Shown here: positions 32,438 to 44,446 of the stretch, in pieces
How the letters are laid out: every line of letters starts with the position of its first letter
How positions within the stretch are numbered: the stretch's first letter is position 1
DNA from: Biscogniauxia marginata
Taxonomy: Eukaryota > Ascomycota > Sordariomycetes > Xylariales > Xylariaceae
NCBI GenBank assembly: GCA_022695795.1
Contig: MU404073.1
Location: 1-64,000 of the forward strand
Reading direction: 5' to 3'
Length of the DNA: 64,000 nucleotides
Notes under the pieces: generated by a model
The model's input: only the letters and a program-made list of their open reading frames with translations
Database searches by the model: none
Told to the model about the DNA's origin: nothing
Translations under genes and position numbers: made by a program

Positions 32438-34621
32438 GGTAAAGGAAATGGCAGATGCTATAAAGGGTTGAGGACCACCCGTATATGAGAATTATACGAA
32501 GTTGTGAGGTTGATGGCTGATGGTCGAACGATGCGGAATGAATAAATAATTGGAAAAGGTTTAGTTTGACTCTCCGATTCTGCGCCGTTGGAAGTCGAAT
32601 GTGGAGGGGTCCAATGGAGGGGCACTTGATTACCTACCACCTGAATCTTCTCTATCGCCTTCTATGGTGGCCATTGCGTCATATTATGCAATTAATGGTG
32701 GCTTTATCACGTGAGCAGTGGCTAGTGATGTATAGAATAGAGTTACCACATGCTGCTAAAAGTACCTAAGTATAGCCCGAAAAGGCTGTAGTTAGGTATA
32801 CCTAGCTATTTAAATAAAACAAGTGGCTAGCGGTAATCAACCGACCGGGCCGGACAGGACGTGCGTACAAGCCACAACATGTATTCTATATACCTACAAC
32901 TTCCCCGAGCATACTACACCCATAGATTAGTTTGGTGATTACGGTCAACTAGGCATACAAACCAATGAGACTCTCCTTTTCGATTCCATGGCAACCTCCA
33001 CTCTTCCTCCCTCAGCGCATCTCCGAGGCACGGCGAGGATTCGGCTTAATACAGATGAGTTCTAGAATAACGTGAACTGTTACGAGTGGCTAACCTAGGT
33101 TTGAGGCTGGGGTTATTTCTTTCTCCCCCAGGCCTTTTTCCTATGTCATTCAAATATTATGCGAAAAATTGCTCAGCCTATAGAAAAGAGCACAACGAGA
33201 TACCAATAGCGCTAATAGGGGATCGAGAACCTAAACTCGTTGATACTCTGACTCTTATGATACATAAGCCACTATTATTACGAGCCCAGGGAGAAATGCC
33301 TAGTTTGTTTGTGTACAAAGCATTGAGGCTTCGAATGATGGTGTTTCGAGCTGCCCTAGTATGAAACGAGGGTAAGGTAACAATCTGGTTGGGGACGCTT
33401 ATGTTATTTCTAGGGTATATATGCACCCCGCAACAGTGGATATGGTAGATGGGTAACAGGTTAATGACAAGGTTTATATTTTCGGGCAGCTATTTCAACT
33501 GACATTAGTTGCATCAGAATTTTTTCACAGATATAGAAGTGTTAGTACACGTAGACAGCAGAAGTCACCATGAAGTGAAGCTACTTTGATTACTTAACTA
33601 TAATCCTTCATATTCAAGGAAGCCACCGGGAGCCTATTCTGGGTGATTTCTAAAGCGACTGAGCTGCTGTAGGAGCCCGACGAGTCCACAAATTGTTGTG
33701 TATACTGGTAGAAGCTAATAGCTCGGTTACAAAATCAGTAATGTTGTTTGGAGGGGGGCGTCAGGAACTTAGCCTGCTACCGTAGCCATCGCGGCTTGTA
33801 CTAGTGAGAACACAGGATATAAGGGTGCTTAGGAAGCAAAGGGGTCATTCGAGCGTAAATCAGCCGTCTCTCCTGTGTACCTTTAGTTCTAGCTCTTTGC
33901 ACAACAAGCAAGTTATCACTTACTCCTAAAGGAGGCTTACATTGTGACACGGAACTCCGGGTAAAAATGTTTCAGGAGAATATCAGGGGCTTGGATGGCT
34001 TAACTTATAAGTATAACCTTAGGCTCAAAATCCTCGGCCTTAGGCATAGATCTTCTGTCTGAGAACAGAAGAAATAATAATAATAATAATAATAATAAGC
34101 AAGAAAATGATTTTCGCACCATTTCTCAGAGAGGTAGTTAGTAAAACCCTCTAGTGTGCTACCTGCAATTTCCATGTCACAGAGCTCAAGTTAAAAAGTA
34201 CAATCACGCACGAAGTAAGAAAAGCAACAAGTGGTGGCATCAGAAGCCTGTAGTGTATTTTCTTGTAATAGGTATTACCTTAAGTAATTAAATGAATGTG
34301 AGTTGTACACAAAAAACCACCCCTTTTCTTTTCTGTAATTATCAACCACCCCCTTTTAAATGGATCGCAAAATACCGGCAATATAATGAGAGTTTACCCC
34401 CAAAAAAACTCAAATTCTAACAAATAACCAACTTTCCACCGCGACAAATCCTTGAGTTCGTCACCACCACCACCACCACCATGAATCCAGTCGTATAGGT
34501 GTGGCAGATAGTTGATAAGTATGGTGGTGGTGGGCTCTAGAACAGCTCACTCGCACGCGTTAGTAGAAGTCATCGTAGCTGATTGCGGCGCTCTGCTCTA
34601 CACGTGTCGTGTCAAACCCCC
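32438..34621. other. gene-poor spacer
   Basis: No gene is supported over 2.2 kb. The first few hundred bases are the glutaredoxin promoter. An AAT microsatellite lies at 34072-34098, and CAC/ACC-type triplet runs lie at about 34461-34482. The ORF at 33086-33364 plus has no recognisable content. Confidence 0.5.
34072..34098. repeat. AAT trinucleotide microsatellite
   Basis: About nine uninterrupted AAT units are visible in non-coding sequence. Confidence 0.9.
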
Positions 34622-35107
34622 TTAGTTGCCGTTCTTGGGAGGAGGTGGGATCGGGGTGGTAGCCGGAGGGGGAGGGGGAACGTCGGCGCGCTTTCCGTTC
34701 TCCTTGGGAGGGGGCGGGAGGGGCGTGTTCGCCGGAGGAGGAGGGGGGGGCGCGTCTCCACGTCGGTTGTTTGCCGGGGGAGGCGGGTGGGGGGTCTCCT
34801 TGGGAGGAGGGGGAGGTGCGTCGCCTCGCTTGCCGTTACCCTTCGGGGGAGGGGGAGCCGGGGTGTTCTTCGGCGGCGGCGGAGGATTAGCATCTGCTCG
34901 TCGCCCGTTCTGGGGAGGAGGAGGCTTGGGGGTCCCGGGTGGTGGTGGTGGTGGAGCATCACGCTTGCTCGGGGGCGGCGGGACCGGGTCGGTAGGCTTC
35001 ACCGGCGGGGGCGCTAGGGCCGTATCCGTAGGGCCCGGCTGGGGATCCGCTGGCATGGCAATGGCTGCCGAGATCAGGAGAGTGGTGGCAAGTGCAGAGA
35101 ACTTCAT
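34622..35107 (-). CDS. secreted proline-rich repeat protein with Kex2-type sites, 161 aa
   Basis: The frame starts at an ATG at 35107 that begins a clear signal peptide (MKFSALATTLLISAAIAM); upstream in-frame Met codons lack one. After a short pro-region the protein consists of five related units of 19-22 residues. Each is preceded by a dibasic pair: KR 48-49, RR 69-70, KR 93-94, RR 115-116 and KR 139-140. Each unit has the form [D/A/G]-rich start, P5-6, two or three residues, TPxPPPP, then a Gly/Asn-rich end. There is no Cys or Tyr in the units. The layout is that of Kex2-processed repeat precursors, which release several similar peptides during secretion. An alternative is an intact Pro-rich cell-wall protein whose dibasic pairs are incidental. 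No maturation enzyme is encoded next to it. Confidence 0.75.
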   Translation of the reverse strand: MKFSALATTLLISAAIAMPADPQPGPTDTALAPPPVKPTDPVPPPPSKRDAPPPPPPGTPKPPPPQNGRRADANPPPPPKNTPAPPPPKGNGKRGDAPPPPPKETPHPPPPANNRRGDAPPPPPPANTPLPPPPKENGKRADVPPPPPATTPIPPPPKNGN

Positions 35108-38100
35108 TGTCTCGAGTGTATTGATAATTTGGTTTGTAATTGAGAGTAAATGAGGAGGCTGTTGAATATGGCTTTGTAGTGTTTGTTGCTGTTGTGTCGC
35201 TTGATGTTTCTTCCTTCTCATCGTCGAGAGATCGAGCTGCTTTATACTTTTCGTCCGTCACTTTTTCACCCCCTTTGATGTCCTTGCGGTCAGCCTCCTG
35301 ATCTCTGATGTGATCCCATGCTCGCCCAGATTTGCCATAATCTTCCCGTGAGGCCCATAGATTTCCGCAGATCATCGTCGAGCAACACGTAACTCAGACG
35401 TCTTTGTAACATGATGTCGTGATGAAGATCATCTCTAACATCACGCCTCTCCAGTTAGTTTGATTGTGGGTTATGCGGCACAGTTGTTTCTTCCTATGGG
35501 GAAGGAGAACGGTGTGCGTCAAGGCCAAACCCACAGATTTCTTCGTCCAGCTGCTCTAATATCCTAGCAATGGGCAGCTGTCTGGAAATTTTAGACTTAG
35601 CTGACGACGCAGGCCGGGATGTGGGAGTTGTTGGCGATCCATGGGATGGCATTTTCGATACAAGAGGCTAGACCAGCTTGTGGAAGGGTATTGGAAGAAT
35701 CCGTGCATGAGTGGAGCTGGAAACTAGGGATTGCGCGTCCAATACTCGCACCCCGGCAGTTGTTTCGATATAGCTACTTTATAATATTTGTAAGGCTGCA
35801 AAAGCAGCCAATAACAACAGTTCGTAAAAGCTTAGTTACACCACAGTCCATATTTCGTATAATGTTGATATTTGACGTGATGGCTGTACCTAGTGTTGCG
35901 GTGGGATGATTCATGAGTGGCTCGACTTGTACGTGATACTAAGACTTGCGTTGCCGCTTCGTGCCCTTCCGCAAGGATGAATTGGCAGAAAACATAGACT
36001 CCTGGTTTCATTATGTTACAATATCTACAAAGTTTACGTTATGAGTTTCTAAGGGTAATTAAAACATATACTGTGGGGTAGGGATTTCTTCTAGCCGTAG
36101 ACAGGTGTGGAGAGACTCAAGACAGAGAGGAAGACAGAACGTTAGGTCATTCTCACGGACCCCTGATCTCAGTTGACGTGGCTACCCAAAGGACTAATTC
36201 CGTCATTTTACTATGGTCTGGTGAACAACCATTCACCGTTGCCATGAGGATTCTATTGAGTCTGTCTGGCCTGTGAAACCTTGCAGCGACCTGTATGAAC
36301 ACATCATGGCCTATTGGATAGACTTACCATACAGGCACGGACATGATCATGAGCTGGTTTACGCGTCGTGCAGAATGCTTTGTAGATGATCATCCGCTAC
36401 TTTCATGGTATCCATTGCGGGTACATCTCAATCGTCAACGACGCGTAACATATAATTCAATGGATGTAATTTTCTTTTGAATGATGTATTCTGTTGAGAT
36501 CACTCCCGTAAAAGGGGCTCTATTATTCCATGGCGGTCAGAAATGTACCATACAGAAGTCAATGTTACACATAGGCCTTCGTGCTGCTGAATTTTGGGCA
36601 AATTCTATCAATTATGTAACAGATCTAGGTTTGCTGAGAATGCCCCCTGAGTTTGTCTATAGAGTGAGCTTACCTACGCATAATAATACTGAACATATGG
36701 CTGAGGCGCTACTGAAGCTAAGACATGTGCTCCATAACAAACAAGCTTCACGAAATCGCAGGGGACTATGATATATCCTTTGTGAAGGTATATTGGTTCC
36801 CTGATATTCAACTTAAGAGCATATACTGGCGTAGACATTGATGGAGTGTATCACAATACTTGACTTAAAAGACTATTTAATAGTTCCCCATCTTGGCATA
36901 ACAAGAGAACCATTATATTCTGCATTTATAGCATAACCGGTTTCTTCCAGCCTTAACGTTGAAGAAGCCCTGAAAAGAAATACTAACCTCCATTGTAACC
37001 ATGAGAGGTATTTGCCCTTCAGCTCATGGAACCTCGCCCTGCCAGGAGATTTTCAAGTTGGACACATAAAAGAGCTAAGAAGTTAGCAGGTCCAGTTGGC
37101 TGTTAAGGTTAATATTTTCAGCGACCAATCACTTTCACCTACCGGACCTTAAGTTCATTTGGACAACGGTAGTTCCACAACATGACCCGGCATATCTAGA
37201 ATGGATATAAGCAAGGAATCATTTATCCGACTAGGGTTATTTGATCTTATTTGCAGTTAGGTTCCGCTATTTCCGTTAGTATCGGCATACAAGGCGATAT
37301 CCTGGACCCTCCCAAGGCTTAGTGCTCTCCTTACCGATCCTCATTCTCATCCTCTGTCTTCACCGTCCCCATCTACTCCACTCCCCTTCCACTCCATACT
37401 TATTTTGCGGTGAAAACATACTAAGGAGTCACACTACGGGGGACCTTTGAAGACACTACCTCAAAATAGCAAGGTTGGAGTAAGCTCTCATCTCAGAAAA
37501 GGGGATGAAGCGTTAGGGGGTTCGGCAACTCGACACTTCCCCTTGTTAGAGTGGGCCGAAATATTAGGCCGTGTCGTTCATAGAGGCCTCAGTGCTATCA
37601 AAGTTTCCCAACGGTACCCGGATTTTCTACAAAATCTCAGTCCTTTAATCCTGGTAGACGATCCAAGCAGGTGTCGTCGTCATCTTGCGGAATATGCAAT
37701 TTCACACGTAAGAAAAACCCCCATAAGCCAGCACCTTACCAGGAAAGAATTGTGTGTTCTCATATTTGTGACTCTAAAAACCAAGTCAACGCCATAGTAT
37801 GGTGGTGCTCAACTGCTCCCATACATCTTTTAACTTAAGAGTTTATCTAGGCATTAATTGAAGTTTCAGAATATTGATGTTGCACACATGAACCCTTTTC
37901 ATATTTCATTTTTACCCCCAACTCTCCATACCGTGTATTTGATGTCAAGAAAAGCTTCCCCCAAAGCACCTCTTGTAGCCACCCTCTTTGTGGGTCTGAA
38001 TGGTTACCATGACTTCCCGAGAGCTTCGATCCCTACAATTTAACGAAGTCGGCCCCCGGGAAACGTATACTCTTGATTCTTATCGTCTCTAGAAACATTA

Positions 38101-39956
38101 TTGACACTGGAAGCCTTCCCACCACCTTAGATTCTTGACCGAGCTCGGGGTACTCCTCTACTGTGGTAAAGTGTTCTGGTAAAACAGAAAAGCTGGGTTG
38201 TAGAGTTTCTTTATGTTCAGGGAGGATGAGACATTAAAATATTCTCAAATCGGTTACAAGCCTGATATTGAATAGGAAGCTGCGAAGGATGTCATGTAGG
38301 GCTATAACAATAGCATTTCAGCCCACAGCATCTTTCAGGTCCATTATTGGAGGATATTTGTATGAAGTGTGGAATAGTCTCGGTGTAACGATAGACATGC
38401 GGTTTTGGACCACATGTATATCACCGGTCTAGCGAAATCCCTTGATACAACTGAATCGAAGACCTGAGAGGTTTAGAAAGGTCAAGATTTCATTATGATT
38501 CATCGTGAAGTGGCGTGGGGTTGCACTTGGATACGATGGAACAATGAGGCTCGAGCCTGACCGTGTAATGGTGCTTGGCAATGTCTGTTCACTCTTAATT
38601 GACGGAAAACCATTTGAGAACCTGCTCATTGGTCGTGCCGCGAAGGCTACTGATATACGTGCCCGTTATTAGTCGAGGTAAGTGGCTCATCTCAATTGTG
38701 AGGATTCATGGTTCTGCCATAGCGATATTCCAGATCCTAGTCCGCACACGTACAGGAAGTTTGTCGAACTGGGGAAATGACAAAGGCTTAGTGGATTCCA
38801 TGTTGATGATCAGTCTAAAGTTTCTGATAATTATTCATGGACTACGGTAGCTCTTGAGAGGGGATTTGTTAGAAAGAGTCGAGATTTACTCGTAGTTTAG
38901 AGCACACCTAGAGTGGTCAGTGGAATTAGTGGTTCTGAGGATAGAAGCAAATGCAGAATGAGGCGACATGGGTTCTGATCCATCCGAAAAGAGAGACCGA
39001 GTATTTTGTAGATTCCTCAGATACGAGCCGTGGTGGTTAAAACATGGGATAAAACAGAAAGAGATAAAAGACAATAGGGAACAATGAAATTTATTTCCTG
39101 CGTTACATCTTTGTTGCTGCATGAATAAATGATACATTGTGGTGTCACAGCCATGGCAACTTTAAATTCTATAATCAATACCTCCTACTAGCAAATAGGG
39201 TGGTGGCCTGTCAGTGTGGTTGGATGACAGCAGTACAGCCGCAAGGGTAAACCGGTCTTTGTACTGTAATGAGGTAGATAATGAGATGCCTGGGATTCCG
39301 ATCCAATACGTTAGTAGCTAACAGAGACCCCGTGTTCTTGGCGCATCTTCTATTCAATTAATTAAAGAGTCTAACTAAAGAAGAGGAGCAGAACACGTAG
39401 TGGAACCGAGTCTACACCACTCTAACACTCGTAGTCCCGACTCAGGTCGAAGATTGTTCTTAAAGAGTCATGGAGAGAATGTCCCTTAGTTAGGATAGGA
39501 CACATCATTGTCCAATAAAAACATAACGAGTAGAGAGGCAATTTCTCTCTGACAGGATATTTTACACCGTAAGAAGAGTAGTGATATGTTTATAGCCGCG
39601 GGATTATAGCAGCGTTCCAAGTATAGGTGAATACCACCTGAGGTTGCGAGAAGCCGCCACGGTTTTATGAATAAAATAAACTGCCGCTTTTCCTTCTCTA
39701 GAAGATGGCTGGATGGCACAGTCTTAGGCATTACAGGGCACTGCGGTATTATATGCAGAAAGTGCTGACCAGGCTTAACCATATTCGTGTAACGCTCTTC
39801 CATAACTAGGCGTGATATCCAGCTAAAATATAATATACTATAGCTTGGCTATCTTGAAAAACAGCGCGGTCCGACGAGTTCCTCTGGTACCTATGAAGAA
39901 TTCAACCAGTCTCCCATCTACCCTGTCATGCCTTAGAAGCTTTGACCGAACCGCGT
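35108..39956. other. long gene-poor spacer
   Basis: Nearly 5 kb of AT-leaning sequence without a gene I can support. It contains short open frames on both strands (for example 36481-36771 and 37447-37797 plus, 39486-39803 minus), none with a recognisable motif or GC3 bias. CpA and TpG are still present, so it is not RIP-mutated like the right end of the window. It may be old degraded sequence. Confidence 0.45.
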
Positions 39957-40759
39957 TCAAGACTGAAAAGGGACTATCTGCCACTCTATTTCGGCGTGGT
40001 TCGAATCTGGCTGGCCTGGTGCCGAGCAGCTCATCTTCCCCCCAACAGACTGGTTGTCAGGCCCAGCCCACGACGGCATATCATGTGCCAGGTCAGAGAG
40101 GTCCTTGCTGCCTATGTAAACTGCCCCGGAGCTGGGCAAGGAGTTGATCTTGAATTGGAAGTCGCAGAGGGCGTCCGACGGGATATCACCGCTGGTATTT
40201 GTCAGTAACCCATATTTAGTCATTATTATATACCTTTGGGATTCACAGGCCGCGGCTGATATAAACCTAGGACTGAGCTGAATAAAAGAATCATGGATTA
40301 TGTACATACTAATTATGGGGAACATTAGCGACGCGAATCTAATAAAATGATATCTATAAACAGAACGCGAGAAACGAGGCTTCAAAGTTATACACATGAG
40401 GAGGCTTCCGTACGTACCGCAGAATTATCCCAGAGGCTGTTCCACTCCCCCTCTACGTACTCCATCACGGAGGTATCGAGGAAGAGGGTCTTCGCCGTTA
40501 TTTCCTTGCAGGCGTCGATCCACGTGTCTCTAACGGACTCGTCGACCGGGTGCGTCTCGATTGTGGTCGCCCCGCAGGCGCCGGTCGAGAAGCTGTACCA
40601 CTGGTAGAGCTTGCACTCCCCCGAGGCGCTGCTGTGCTCGGGCGACGCGGGTGCCGGCGCGCCGTCGGGCCCGGGCTGACCCTCCGGCTGCCAGGAGCAT
40701 CCTACCGCGCTGACCGCCGGGATGCCGAGGAGGCCGAGGAAAGTTTGGGGGGTTCGCAT
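39957..40759 (-). CDS. small secreted cysteine-containing protein, splicing uncertain
   Basis: The first exon starts at an ATG at 40759 with a signal peptide (MRTPQTFLGLLGIPAVSAVG) and includes four Cys (in GCSW, GECKL, GACGA, DACKE). The final exon ends at 39957 and contains ALCDFQFKINSLPSSG and KMSCSAPGQPDSNH. Simple joining of the two does not keep the frame. One in-frame solution is 40414-40759, 40234-40255 and 39957-40191, giving 200 residues with an extra Cys in AACESQ; another uses the stronger GTACGT donor at 40417 with an acceptor near 40275. The GC-rich coding-like composition of both exons against an AT-rich background supports a real gene. No family is recognised; the profile is that of an effector-like or cell-wall protein. 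Confidence 0.6.
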
Positions 40760-42595
40760 TTTCGGTATATAAAAGCTTCGACTTTAATGAACCCTGTTCT
40801 TTGGTAAGATATGTCAGGTAAAATGAGGTAGATGAACAAGATTTGAGCCCCATACTGGTGATTTATATATGGCCTATGGTGTCTGCGTAATTCTGAAAAT
40901 TGGGATACGCTGGTATCTAGATAAAACTTTGAAAGAATGTCGAGAATATTATGTTGAGAGTTATGTTAAAAGGGTCGCTTTGATTCAGTGAGCGAGTACG
41001 GTTACTCAATAGTGAGAAGGGAGCATGCACCATTTGATTACGAGGGTAGCTGATGATAAAGGCTTTGCTGTTGTTGATAATTTCAAGAAGATTATGATGA
41101 TGAAGTATTCGGGGGATATAATATGTATTCATTATATCTAGAACCTCCATTCCTCATTCAGGGTGTTGGGACCAACCTTCTCGGCACTCCCTGTAATGGG
41201 TTGGATTCTTGTGTTTCTTCATCAGTGTTACCAAGCTTGAGGTTCTGTATCACCGGTTGTTTACACTTAATAACATTCCTGAAGCACCTACCAACACTCG
41301 AGAAATGACCATATTGTGACGTGGCATAAGTCAGCAAAACTACTTACGCATGTGATAGATATCTAATATATGTGATTCAGCGTTTTTTGCTTACGATGCT
41401 TAGCCACACTAAATGACTACTTGGATAACTGGTGCCTTATAATTTCGAGGTTGCCGATGCCGTTGGTTCCTTAAAATCACAACAGCATATCCCTTGCTTA
41501 GCGACGGGTTTCGGATCACGAGGGCAACTATGTCTTTTTGGAGATACCGACCTATGGAAATAATACTCGAATTTGATATAGCTAATACGGGGGTTTTATG
41601 TAGTTTGAGATCCAGATATGTATTATAACTATATGAACGCAAGAGTAGATGAAGTAACCAGAGTAACAGGGGCCTAGATCCCTAATATGTCAGGGGGAAC
41701 AAAGTAACTAAGCGTGTAGGCGATTGAGAAGAGGGATGTATGAGGGCTACTAGAGACAGATTAATATTTACTGAGGTTACTTATCCGTATTTCAACCTAT
41801 CAGTTTATCCTAACTTTACTAGTCTTCCAGGAGCACTCAAGTGTTACAAACATGGGTATGAATACCCCTGAATCTACCATGAACTAACTGCTCAACGAAC
41901 CAAGAATGGCTCATGGGGGATTGACACACCTCGACAACGTTGCGACGTATATATATATATATATAGGAAGCCATCATTGGTATAATAGAGTGCCGTCAAA
42001 GCTGAGATTTTTATATATATATATATTTTTTTTTGAAAATAACAATGCTGTTGATGGTATCAAATGACAGGTTACTTAGTAACGTTGTCACACGATGAAA
42101 GCTCTTTACAACAATTGCAGAATTTCGAGGCACTAATTTCCCATTGGATTAACTAGGACTTGTTATTCCCACGTAGACTTAGCAGAGGGAACCTCCAGGA
42201 CAAAGTAAACGAAAAAGAAACTGCGCAGATCTAAGACGCGATGCTCATATACCAGCCTAGCCTAAGCGCGGCTGGTAGCAAGTGTTCCGAAGATATGGTT
42301 GTACGCATACATATTATACACAACCGAGTAAGCAGAGTCTCACAAACTCGCCCTCTTGTAAGTAATCTTCAGTAATGGCATCCTACTTGGTGAGAACCAA
42401 ACTTCTCCCGTATAAATCCAGATTCGGACTCCCTGTGATGATGTTCCACGCAAAAGAGACCAAAACTTCCATTACCTAACCTGGGGCGTCACACTGCTGC
42501 GTATACCTATTACTAGGCGCACGCGGGATCGCAACACAGGTAAACGAAGCATCCAGATTCAGATCTCCAGCTACTGTTCCATTTATATACCTAAT
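40760..42595. other. gene-poor spacer
   Basis: AT-leaning, no supported gene. Two TA-rich simple repeats lie at about 41948-41965 and 42011-42034. The part next to 40759 is the promoter of the small secreted protein. Confidence 0.5.
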
Positions 42596-42835
42596 ATGTC
42601 TCTCAGCGAGGCGCCCGTGCGATACCCGACAGATTGGGCGCCGCCAGACGACTGGACCTCGGGACACTGGTATGCATGGTGGAGCAACCTGCTGCTCGAC
42701 AGGGACGCGCGGAGTAACGCCGCCGGGAAAACTTTCCTGGAGAAGCTCGGCATGTTCGTGCTCGACAGTAGCGCGAGCGACATCTGTAAGAAGACCTTGA
42801 GGCAGTCCTGGGAAATTCCGGCGAACACCTGCTAG
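42596..42835 (+). CDS. isolated GC-rich ORF, 79 aa, possible gene fragment
   Basis: An ATG-initiated frame of 79 codons with clearly higher GC and GC3 than the surrounding sequence, rich in Trp (VRYPTDWAPPDDWTSGHW, YAWWSNLLLD) and ending DICKKTLRQSWEIPANTC. I do not recognise it and it has no signal peptide. It may be the last exon or relic of a longer gene, or a short orphan gene. Opposite-strand frames overlap it but look less protein-like. Confidence 0.35.
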   Translation: MSLSEAPVRYPTDWAPPDDWTSGHWYAWWSNLLLDRDARSNAAGKTFLEKLGMFVLDSSASDICKKTLRQSWEIPANTC

Positions 42836-43139
42836 GTTGAACCTCCTTTTTCTTCTTGCGTTAGAATGCACTGCGTATCTAAATATGATATGGAAATGAT
42901 GGAAAGGGTATCATTAAATATTTTTTTTTCCATAGCCACCAAGCTCGATGCTAATAATTTCTGTCGGCCCTGTGGAAACGACCGTTTCCCAGTAGCCCCC
43001 ATTCCGACTAAAACCAAACGCCAGAGATGCTTCGCGTCTAATATGAAAGGAACGATGCAACCATAACTGTACGTAATAGTTGCGATTCCCTTTCTCCAAT
43101 CGTACCTATGCAGGTCAGGTAGAGAAGCCAGGAATAGCC

Positions 43140-43724
43140 CTATAGGTGCATGCCGCCGTCCGGATCTTCGTCGTCGCCATCGTCAGGTGGCATGCGACTC
43201 TGCAGTTGTCTGAGGAGCTCCTCGTCGCTGAGTCCCCGTATCGTGCCCGTCTGGAACGTGCCGTCCCGCCACGCCTCGTGCGGTGTTTCAGCGTGAGGCC
43301 CACTCCCGTTGATGCCGTTGGTGGTAGCGGTAGATGGGTCCTCGGCCGCGTTGCCGGCGGCTGTAGTGGACGACGCCTCCTCCTCGTCCTCTTTGCCCTG
43401 GAACTCGCGCCAGTTCAGACCTCTGCTTTCCACTTCGACGCGGATGAGTTCGATGCGCTCCTGCATGCGGGCGATGACGGCCTCGTTCTCGGCGATGGCA
43501 TCTATGCAGTCCTGGTCCGGCTGGCCGGGCTGGGCTGCGGTGCCCTGTTGCTCGAGCGTGGGGGTCCGGCCCTCGGCATAGGGCTTCAGTTCGGCATTCG
43601 AATAGTCGAGGTGCGCTATGGAGTTACGCAGCTCTAGGACCTTCAGCGCGAGGCTGCTGGCGGGGAGTTCTTCCAGAGCTTCGGCGAAGCGGGCCGGGTT
43701 TATGGGTTGCGTCTCTGACGACAT
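43140..43724 (-). CDS. conserved hypothetical protein, possible coiled coil, 194 aa
   Basis: Frame from an ATG at 43724 (MSSETQPINPARFAEALEEL). The N-terminal half is helical, with LKVLELRNSIAHLDYSNAEL and CIDAIAENEAVIARMQERIE, the latter a likely coiled coil ending in EVESRGLNWREFQ. The C-terminal half is a Thr/Ala-rich linker and then GLSDEELLRQLQSRM with an acidic tail. The two-block layout (helical hairpin plus a short C-terminal LSDEEL motif) looks like a conserved fungal family, but I cannot name it. No signal or membrane segment is present. Composition is GC3-rich. A role as a small subunit of a larger complex is a guess only. Confidence 0.72.
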   Translation of the reverse strand: MSSETQPINPARFAEALEELPASSLALKVLELRNSIAHLDYSNAELKPYAEGRTPTLEQQGTAAQPGQPDQDCIDAIAENEAVIARMQERIELIRVEVESRGLNWREFQGKEDEEEASSTTAAGNAAEDPSTATTNGINGSGPHAETPHEAWRDGTFQTGTIRGLSDEELLRQLQSRMPPDDGDDEDPDGGMHL

Positions 43725-44446
43725 GGTGGAATAGGTAGAGAAAATGCAGATTGTCCAAAGTCGAATATGGTTGTGTACTTGACACGAACTGGGAATTACA
43801 ACAGCATAGTGGCTAAGTGTAGGTAGGTAGGTAGGTGTTGAATCGGGTAACAAGGTTGTCGTTTGCAAGGTTGTCGCAATCCTGAGGCTGCCTTGTCTTC
43901 AGCGTAGAGATGAAATATGTATGTACAAAGGTACCTTTGGGTGGGGGTGAAAATAAGCTGCAGGGGAGGGGTCTTCTCAGGGAGCTTGGGCCACCCCGAT
44001 CTGCCTGACTGCCCGATTTTGGCAGTCGTGCAGGTGCCGATGCTCGGCAATCGATACGCCCTTCGTACTTATCAAGAGCGACTATAAACTTCCAACGTCC
44101 CCACCTCCAACCCTCGAGCGAGACCAAAACGGGAGAACAGGAGGAGCTGTACCCTCCACTGTTCAGGAAGCTCGATCAATGATGTGATAAGAACCATGTA
44201 TTTCGGCAGCTGTCCGACTGCCGATCTCCTGCTCAGGAAACCATCCAAGGTGTTGCTTGTCTGCTCTGAGATCGGTTTGGGAGATATTCCTTGCCCGCCG
44301 AGTTATACTCTGTCCATGACATCTTGCCGGCTGAGATATTTAGGTTTTTGAGCTGTTCGAAAATAAACCATACCCATCTCTTACTCGTATTGTTCTAATC
44401 TATTTGCTCTTACTGAGACGGAATTGCCTGGTTCTACCTATTCGTG
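43725..44446. other. intergenic, divergent promoter region
   Basis: Upstream region shared by the minus-strand hypothetical gene and the plus-strand peptidase. A short GTAGGTAG tandem lies at about 43819-43833. No gene is seen. Confidence 0.55.

Noticed and set aside
34622..35107. Repeat precursor as a classical dikaritin (ustiloxin/phomopsin type)
   Set aside because: The repeat units have no Tyr or other aromatic residue for the usual cyclisation, and no DUF3328-like gene is nearby.
36481..36771. 96-codon open frame in the gene-poor tract
   Set aside because: Same reasons; length is within chance expectation for AT-leaning sequence.
37447..37797. 116-codon open frame in the gene-poor tract
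   Set aside because: No motif, no GC3 bias, no start or splice context that stands out; not reported as a gene.
40000..40025. GGTTCGAATCT, a tRNA B-box-like sequence
   Set aside because: It lies inside the coding exon of the small secreted protein, and no A box or cloverleaf surrounds it.
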